A stretch of DNA of 64,000 bases from Xanthomonas theicola (lineage in GTDB: Bacteria; Pseudomonadota; Gammaproteobacteria; Xanthomonadales; Xanthomonadaceae): positions 2,086,001-2,150,000 of the forward strand of contig NZ_CP049017.1 of NCBI RefSeq assembly GCF_014236795.1, in the 5' to 3' direction. This document shows positions 60,400 to 64,000 of this stretch, in pieces. The position numbers and the translations under genes were made by a program. The stretch's first letter is position 1. Every line of letters starts with the position of its first letter. The notes under the pieces are model-generated. The model searched no databases and was not told the origin of the DNA. It saw nothing but the letters and a program-made list of their open reading frames with translations.

Positions 60400-61860
60400 A
60401 TGCCCACGCCTCCCGTTCTCACCGAAGGCCCGATCGGCCGGCAGTTGCTGCTGTTCTCGCTGCCGATCCTGGCCGGCAACATCGCGCAGTCGCTGAACGG
60501 CTCGGTCAATGCGATCTGGGTGGGCCGCTACCTCGGCGAGGCGGCGCTGACCGCCGCCGCCAACGCCAACAGCATCATGTTCTTCCTGATCGGCTCGGTG
60601 TTCGGCATCGGCATGGCCGCCACCATCCTGATCGGTCAGGCGATGGGCCGCGGCGACCTGGCCCAGGCGCGGCGGGTGATGGGCACCAGCGCGACGTTCT
60701 TCATCGGCGTCTCGGTGCTGATCGCGGCCGGCGGCTGGTGGCTGGCACGGCACCTGCTGGCGGCGATGGGCACGCCGGCCGCATCGCTGCCGCTGGCCGA
60801 GGCCTATCTGCGGGTGATCTTCCTGGCGATGCCCTTGCTGTACGCCTTCGCGTTCCTGTCCGCGGCGCTGCGCGGCGCCGGCGACTCGCGCACCCCGTTC
60901 CGCTTCCTGCTGCTGTCGGTGCTGCTGGACATCGGCTTCAACCCGCTGCTGCTGTTCGGGCTGGGGCCGTTCCCGCGCCTGGGCATCGCCGGCGCCGCCT
61001 GGGCCACGCTGATCGCCCAGGGCATCGCCCTGGCCGGGCTGCTGCTGTACCTGCGGCACATGCACCACGTGCTGTGGCTGGGCCGCCAGGATGCGCGGCT
61101 GTTCCGCCTGGACCTGCCGATCCTGCGTGCGCTGATCGTCAAGGGCCTGCCGATGGGCCTGCAGATGGTGCTGATCTCGCTGGCGATGATCGTGATGATC
61201 TCGATGGTCAACGGCTACGGCACCGACGCCTCGGCCGCCTACGGCGCCGCGCTGCAGCTGTGGACCTACCTGCAGATGCCGGCGATGGCGATCGGCGCGG
61301 CGTGCTCGTCGATGGCCGCGCAGAACGTCGGCGCGCAGCGCTGGGACCGGGTCGCGGCCACGGCGCGGCAGGGCGTGCTGTTCAACTTCCTGCTGACCGG
61401 CGCGCTGATCGCGCCGCTGATCCTGCTCGACCGCTGGACCCTGGTGCTGTTCCTGCCGCCGCACAGCGCGGCGCTGGAGATCGCGCGCCACCTCAACCAC
61501 ATCGCGGTGTGGTCGTTCCTGTTCTTCGGCGTGACCTTCGTGCTTTCCGGCGTGGTCCGCGCCACCGGCGCGGTGATCCCGCCGCTGCTGATCCTGGCGC
61601 TGTCGCTGTGGGGCGTGCGCGTGCCATTCGCGCACCTGCTGCAGCCGCAGTTCGGCGCCGACGCGGTGTGGTGGAGCTTCCCGACCAGCGCGACCTGCGC
61701 GATGGGGCTGTCGCTGGCCTATTACCGCTGGGGCGACTGGCGCAAGGCGCAGATGCTGGCGCAGCCCCGCCCGGAGGAAATGGCCCACCCCGCCGAAGTG
61801 CCGGCGCAGCCGCCGGCGCCGGTCGCCGAGGTGGCGATCGCGCAGGATCCGGCGCGCTGA
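60400..61860 (+). CDS. MATE family efflux transporter
   Basis: A 486-residue carrier of the NorM/DinF superfamily with twelve predicted helices in two related halves. The start MPTPPVLTEGPIGRQLLLFS is followed by helix 1 with SLPILAGNIAQSLNGSVNAIWVGRYLG, a MATE signature, and repeat 2 begins near KGLPMGLQMVLISLAMIVMI. Such proteins exchange protons or sodium for cationic drugs. The C-terminal 40 residues are a Pro/Ala-rich cytoplasmic tail. The start is set by the family N-terminus. Confidence 0.92.
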   Translation: MPTPPVLTEGPIGRQLLLFSLPILAGNIAQSLNGSVNAIWVGRYLGEAALTAAANANSIMFFLIGSVFGIGMAATILIGQAMGRGDLAQARRVMGTSATFFIGVSVLIAAGGWWLARHLLAAMGTPAASLPLAEAYLRVIFLAMPLLYAFAFLSAALRGAGDSRTPFRFLLLSVLLDIGFNPLLLFGLGPFPRLGIAGAAWATLIAQGIALAGLLLYLRHMHHVLWLGRQDARLFRLDLPILRALIVKGLPMGLQMVLISLAMIVMISMVNGYGTDASAAYGAALQLWTYLQMPAMAIGAACSSMAAQNVGAQRWDRVAATARQGVLFNFLLTGALIAPLILLDRWTLVLFLPPHSAALEIARHLNHIAVWSFLFFGVTFVLSGVVRATGAVIPPLLILALSLWGVRVPFAHLLQPQFGADAVWWSFPTSATCAMGLSLAYYRWGDWRKAQMLAQPRPEEMAHPAEVPAQPPAPVAEVAIAQDPAR

Positions 61861-61935
61861 GCCGTCTCCGCACCGATACTCGGCAGAGCGGCCGCGGAGG
61901 GCCGGGCGCGGCATGAACGCGGTCGGGACGGAAGA

Positions 61936-61989
61936 AGCCCCGACAGCAATGCCATTGATTTCCCGGCAGGAAGGGCTTCAGCCCCGACC
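61936..61989. repeat. REP-like elements downstream of the MATE gene
   Basis: GGAAGGGCTTCAGCCCCGAC (core 61970-61988) resembles the REP at 58579-58603, and GAAGCCCCGAC (61934-61944) is a related fragment nearby. They lie between the convergent MATE and rplS genes. Confidence 0.65.
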
Positions 61990-62088
61990 GAAAAGCCTCC
62001 CAACGCCATCATGCCCACCGCAAGCCCGGCACATCGCGCACAGGCGCGGCCACCCCGAAATCGCAGGCACATCGCCGCACAAGCGCAA

Positions 62089-62110
62089 ACGGCCGCCCGA
62101 GGGCGGCCGT
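62089..62110 (-). terminator. Hairpin downstream of rplS
   Basis: ACGGCCGCCC (62089-62098) pairs with GGGCGGCCGT (62101-62110). On the minus strand it stands 29 bases after the rplS stop and is followed by TTTGCG, a short T-stretch. It likely ends the rimM-trmD-rplS transcript. Confidence 0.7.
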
Positions 62111-62138
62111 CGCGACAGCGACCGGAGTCGCGGGGGAA

Positions 62139-62555
62139 CTACTCGGCCTTGGCGGCGGCCGCGGCGGCCTGGCGCGCGACCTTGGCCTGCGCAGCGGCGG
62201 CCAGGTCTTCCTTGATGCGGGCGGCCTTGCCTTCCAGGCCACGCAGGTAGTACAGCTTGCCGGCGCGGACCTTGCCGCGGCGCTTCACTTCGACCGAGTC
62301 GATGATGGCGCTGTGGGTCTGGAACACGCGCTCCACGCCGAAGCCGTGCGAGATCTTGCGCACGGTGAACGAGGAGTTCAGGCCGGCGTTCTTGGTGCCG
62401 ATCACCACGCCTTCGTAGGCCTGGACGCGCTCGCGGTTGCCTTCCTTCACCTTGACGTTGACGACGACGGTGTCGCCCTGGTTGAACTCCGGCAGCTTGC
62501 GCTGGATCTGGGCGGCTTCGAAGTCGGCCAGGATGGTCTTGTTGAGCTTGCTCAT
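62139..62555 (-). CDS. rplS: 50S ribosomal protein L19
   Basis: A 138-residue protein of the large subunit at the 30S-50S interface. [40 protein letters not shown] and [20 protein letters not shown] are strongly conserved in L19. The C-terminus is a typical Ala/Lys-rich extension of Xanthomonads. It follows trmD in the universal rpsP-rimM-trmD-rplS order. Confidence 0.98.
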   Translation of the reverse strand: MSKLNKTILADFEAAQIQRKLPEFNQGDTVVVNVKVKEGNRERVQAYEGVVIGTKNAGLNSSFTVRKISHGFGVERVFQTHSAIIDSVEVKRRGKVRAGKLYYLRGLEGKAARIKEDLAAAAQAKVARQAAAAAAKAE

Positions 62556-62701
62556 GGTGGGCACCGCTTGTGTCTGGTGAGGTGGTCCGGCAGTCGCCGC
62601 ATGGCGATTGCGCGAGGTGATTACGCGACATCGAGGATGGGCCAAGCGACAGAGGGCTCGACCGGAAAGCCGGATATTCTAACCCAGTCGTGCCGCCGTG
62701 G

Positions 62702-63484
62702 CTAGGGCTTGAAGGGATTCTCCTGCAGCGGCGCCTGACCGGCCTGCTGGCCCTGGCGGAACTCCTCCAGCAGCCGCCGGTCGGCCGCACCCAGCGCGGC
62801 TTCGTCCAGCAGCTCCGGGCGCCGCAGCCAGGTCCGGCCCAGCGCCTGCATGCGCCGCCAGCGCGCGATCGCGGCATGGTTGCCGGAACGCAGGATGGCC
62901 GGCACCTCGCCCAGCGCATGTTCGCGCGGATGGGTGTAGTGCGGGCAGTCGAGCAACCCATCCGGACCTTCGAAGCTGTCCTGGGCGGCGGACTCGGCGT
63001 CGTTCAGCGCGCCCTCCTGCAGCCGGGTCACTGCGTCGACCAGCACCGCCGCGGCCAGTTCGCCGCCGGACAGCACGTAGTCGCCGATCGAGATCTCCTC
63101 GTCCACCGCCGCGGCGACGAAGCGTTCGTCCACGCCCTCGTAGCGCCCGCACAGCAGCACCAGCCGCGGCAGCGCCGCCAGTTGCCGGGCCTTGGCCTGG
63201 GTCAGCGGCCTGCCCTGGGGGCTCAGGTAGATCACCGGCGCCGGCTGCGGGTCGGCCTCGCGCACTGCCTGCAGGCAGGCCTGGAGCGGCTCGATCATCA
63301 TCACCATGCCCGGGCCGCCACCGAACGGACGGTCGTCCACCTTGCGGTAGCCACCGCTGGCGTAGTCGCGCGGGTTCCAGCCATGCAGCGCCAACAGTGC
63401 GCGCTCCTGCGCGCGGCCGACCACGCCGAACGCGGCGCACTGGGCGACGAACTCGGGGAACAGGCTGATGACGTCGATGCGCAT
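62702..63484 (-). CDS. trmD: tRNA (guanine-N1)-methyltransferase TrmD
   Basis: A 260-residue SPOUT-class enzyme that methylates G37 of tRNAs with S-adenosylmethionine. The trefoil-knot motifs are [15 protein letters not shown] and [20 protein letters not shown], and the N-terminus is [12 protein letters not shown]. The ATG at 63484 is set by homology; the frame extends upstream through GGGACTC repeats that are not part of the family. The gene lies between rimM and rplS. Confidence 0.97.
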   Translation of the reverse strand: MRIDVISLFPEFVAQCAAFGVVGRAQERALLALHGWNPRDYASGGYRKVDDRPFGGGPGMVMMIEPLQACLQAVREADPQPAPVIYLSPQGRPLTQAKARQLAALPRLVLLCGRYEGVDERFVAAAVDEEISIGDYVLSGGELAAAVLVDAVTRLQEGALNDAESAAQDSFEGPDGLLDCPHYTHPREHALGEVPAILRSGNHAAIARWRRMQALGRTWLRRPELLDEAALGAADRRLLEEFRQGQQAGQAPLQENPFKP

Positions 63485-63493
63485 GGGCGGGTT

Positions 63494-63516
63494 CGGGACT
63501 CGGGACTCGGGACTCG
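63494..63516. repeat. Short GGGACTC repeat in the rimM-trmD gap
   Basis: About three units of GGGACTC lie in the 76-base gap between the rimM stop and the trmD start. The unit is the same as in the array at 25691-25862. Confidence 0.9.
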
Positions 63517-63560
63517 TAGAGCCTAGGCGGCCGCCGGGCCGGCGCACGTCGCCGCCGCCC

Positions 63561-64000
63561 TCAGAATTCCGGGTCCCAGTCGACCACGATCAGGTTGGCG
63601 TCGAAATCCACCGACTTGACGTAGTCCGGCTGCACGAACGGCAACAGCCGCTCGCGGTCGCCGCGCACCACCAGCACGTCGTTGGCGCCGGTCGAAAACA
63701 GATGCGAGACCTGCCCCAGGGCCACGCCGTCGACGGTGCGCACGTCCAGGCCTTCCAGGTCCACCCAGTAGTATTCGTCGGGCTTGGGCGGCGGCAGGGC
63801 GTCGCGTGCCACGTAGATCTCAGTGCCGCGCAGGGCCTCGACCGCATCGCGATCGGCGACGTCGGGCAAGGCGACCACCAGATGCTTGCTGGACGCGCGG
63901 CCGCGCACGCCGTTCAGGCTGCTTTCGCTGCCGTCGGGCTTGCGCACGATCCAGGGCTGATAGCGAAAAATGGCCAGGCGCGGCTCGGTCCAGGACTCGA
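63561..64000 (-). CDS. rimM: Ribosome maturation factor RimM, C-terminal part
   Basis: The frame is open to the window edge, so the N-terminus lies beyond 64000. The seen part includes [20 protein letters not shown] and [17 protein letters not shown], the RimM-PRC-barrel junction, and ends [13 protein letters not shown]. RimM helps 30S maturation by binding S19. It is followed by trmD and rplS. Confidence 0.96.
   Translation of the reverse strand, partial: ESWTEPRLAIFRYQPWIVRKPDGSESSLNGVRGRASSKHLVVALPDVADRDAVEALRGTEIYVARDALPPPKPDEYYWVDLEGLDVRTVDGVALGQVSHLFSTGANDVLVVRGDRERLLPFVQPDYVKSVDFDANLIVVDWDPEF

Noticed and set aside
61913..62215. A 100-codon + strand frame after the MATE gene
   Set aside because: It spans REP elements, the rplS terminator and the 3' end of rplS in antisense; no start site or homology.

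Overview
The window is GC-rich chromosomal DNA of a gamma-proteobacterium, almost certainly a Xanthomonas or close relative in the Xanthomonadaceae. The grounds are the rimM-trmD-rplS block, Xanthomonas-style REP hairpins (cores like GGGCTTCAGCCCC), a tmRNA with tag ANDDNYALVA, a MutS starting at TTG, and the mix of IS5, IS3 and IS30 elements. This is inferred from the sequence alone; the species is not identified.

1-11.2 kb: the 3' part of an RND efflux operon (TolC-like protein, lipoprotein adaptor, AcrB/CusA-type pump), a GT39 glycosyltransferase, a two-component system (kinase and OmpR-type regulator), and a divergent TonB-dependent siderophore receptor behind a Fur-box-like palindrome. 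11.7-31 kb: a putrescine / gamma-glutamylputrescine catabolic region. It holds puuD, two puuA-like ligases, puuB, puuC, a PuuR-like regulator, an omega-transaminase and a frameshifted alanine dehydrogenase. Inserted in it is a formate block: an OFA-type MFS carrier, fdhD, an FdhF/YdeP molybdoenzyme, a small winged-helix protein and an MHS-family carrier. A tandem heptamer array (GGGACTC, about 24.5 units) runs in frame into the end of a DUF1203 gene, and relatives of the repeat lie at the start of puuB and between rimM and trmD. 31-36.8 kb: a DUF445 membrane protein and a large CHASE-PAS-HisKA-REC-REC-Hpt hybrid kinase split by two in-frame stop codons.

36.8-51.7 kb: an accessory island starting at ssrA (tmRNA). 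A tyrosine integrase lies directly after ssrA. The cargo includes an AbiTii-type gene split by an IS5-family element, a TIR/nucleoside-deoxyribosyltransferase-like protein with a possible winged-helix tail, small phage-like genes, a promoter overlapped by AACTA/TAGTT palindromes, and a decayed phage virion-like gene. Three 1162-bp copies of the same IS5-family element each have CTAR target duplications. The island ends in an IS3 / IS427-type IS5 / IS30 junction and a second integrase fragment pointing away from mutS.

51.7-64 kb: mutS, a decayed GST and WYL-regulator pair, katG with an OxyR-like site, REP elements, a truncated IS30 element carrying IS427 debris, an Hsp15-like S4 protein, a MATE transporter, and rplS, trmD and partial rimM. 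A 50-bp sequence made of IS ends occurs in inverted orientation on both sides of the mutS-katG segment.

Many genes carry single-base frameshifts or in-frame stops (alanine dehydrogenase, hybrid kinase, GST, WYL regulator, a secreted protein, IS3 orfB, phage gene). Some may be assembly errors, others real decay; the sequence alone cannot separate these.
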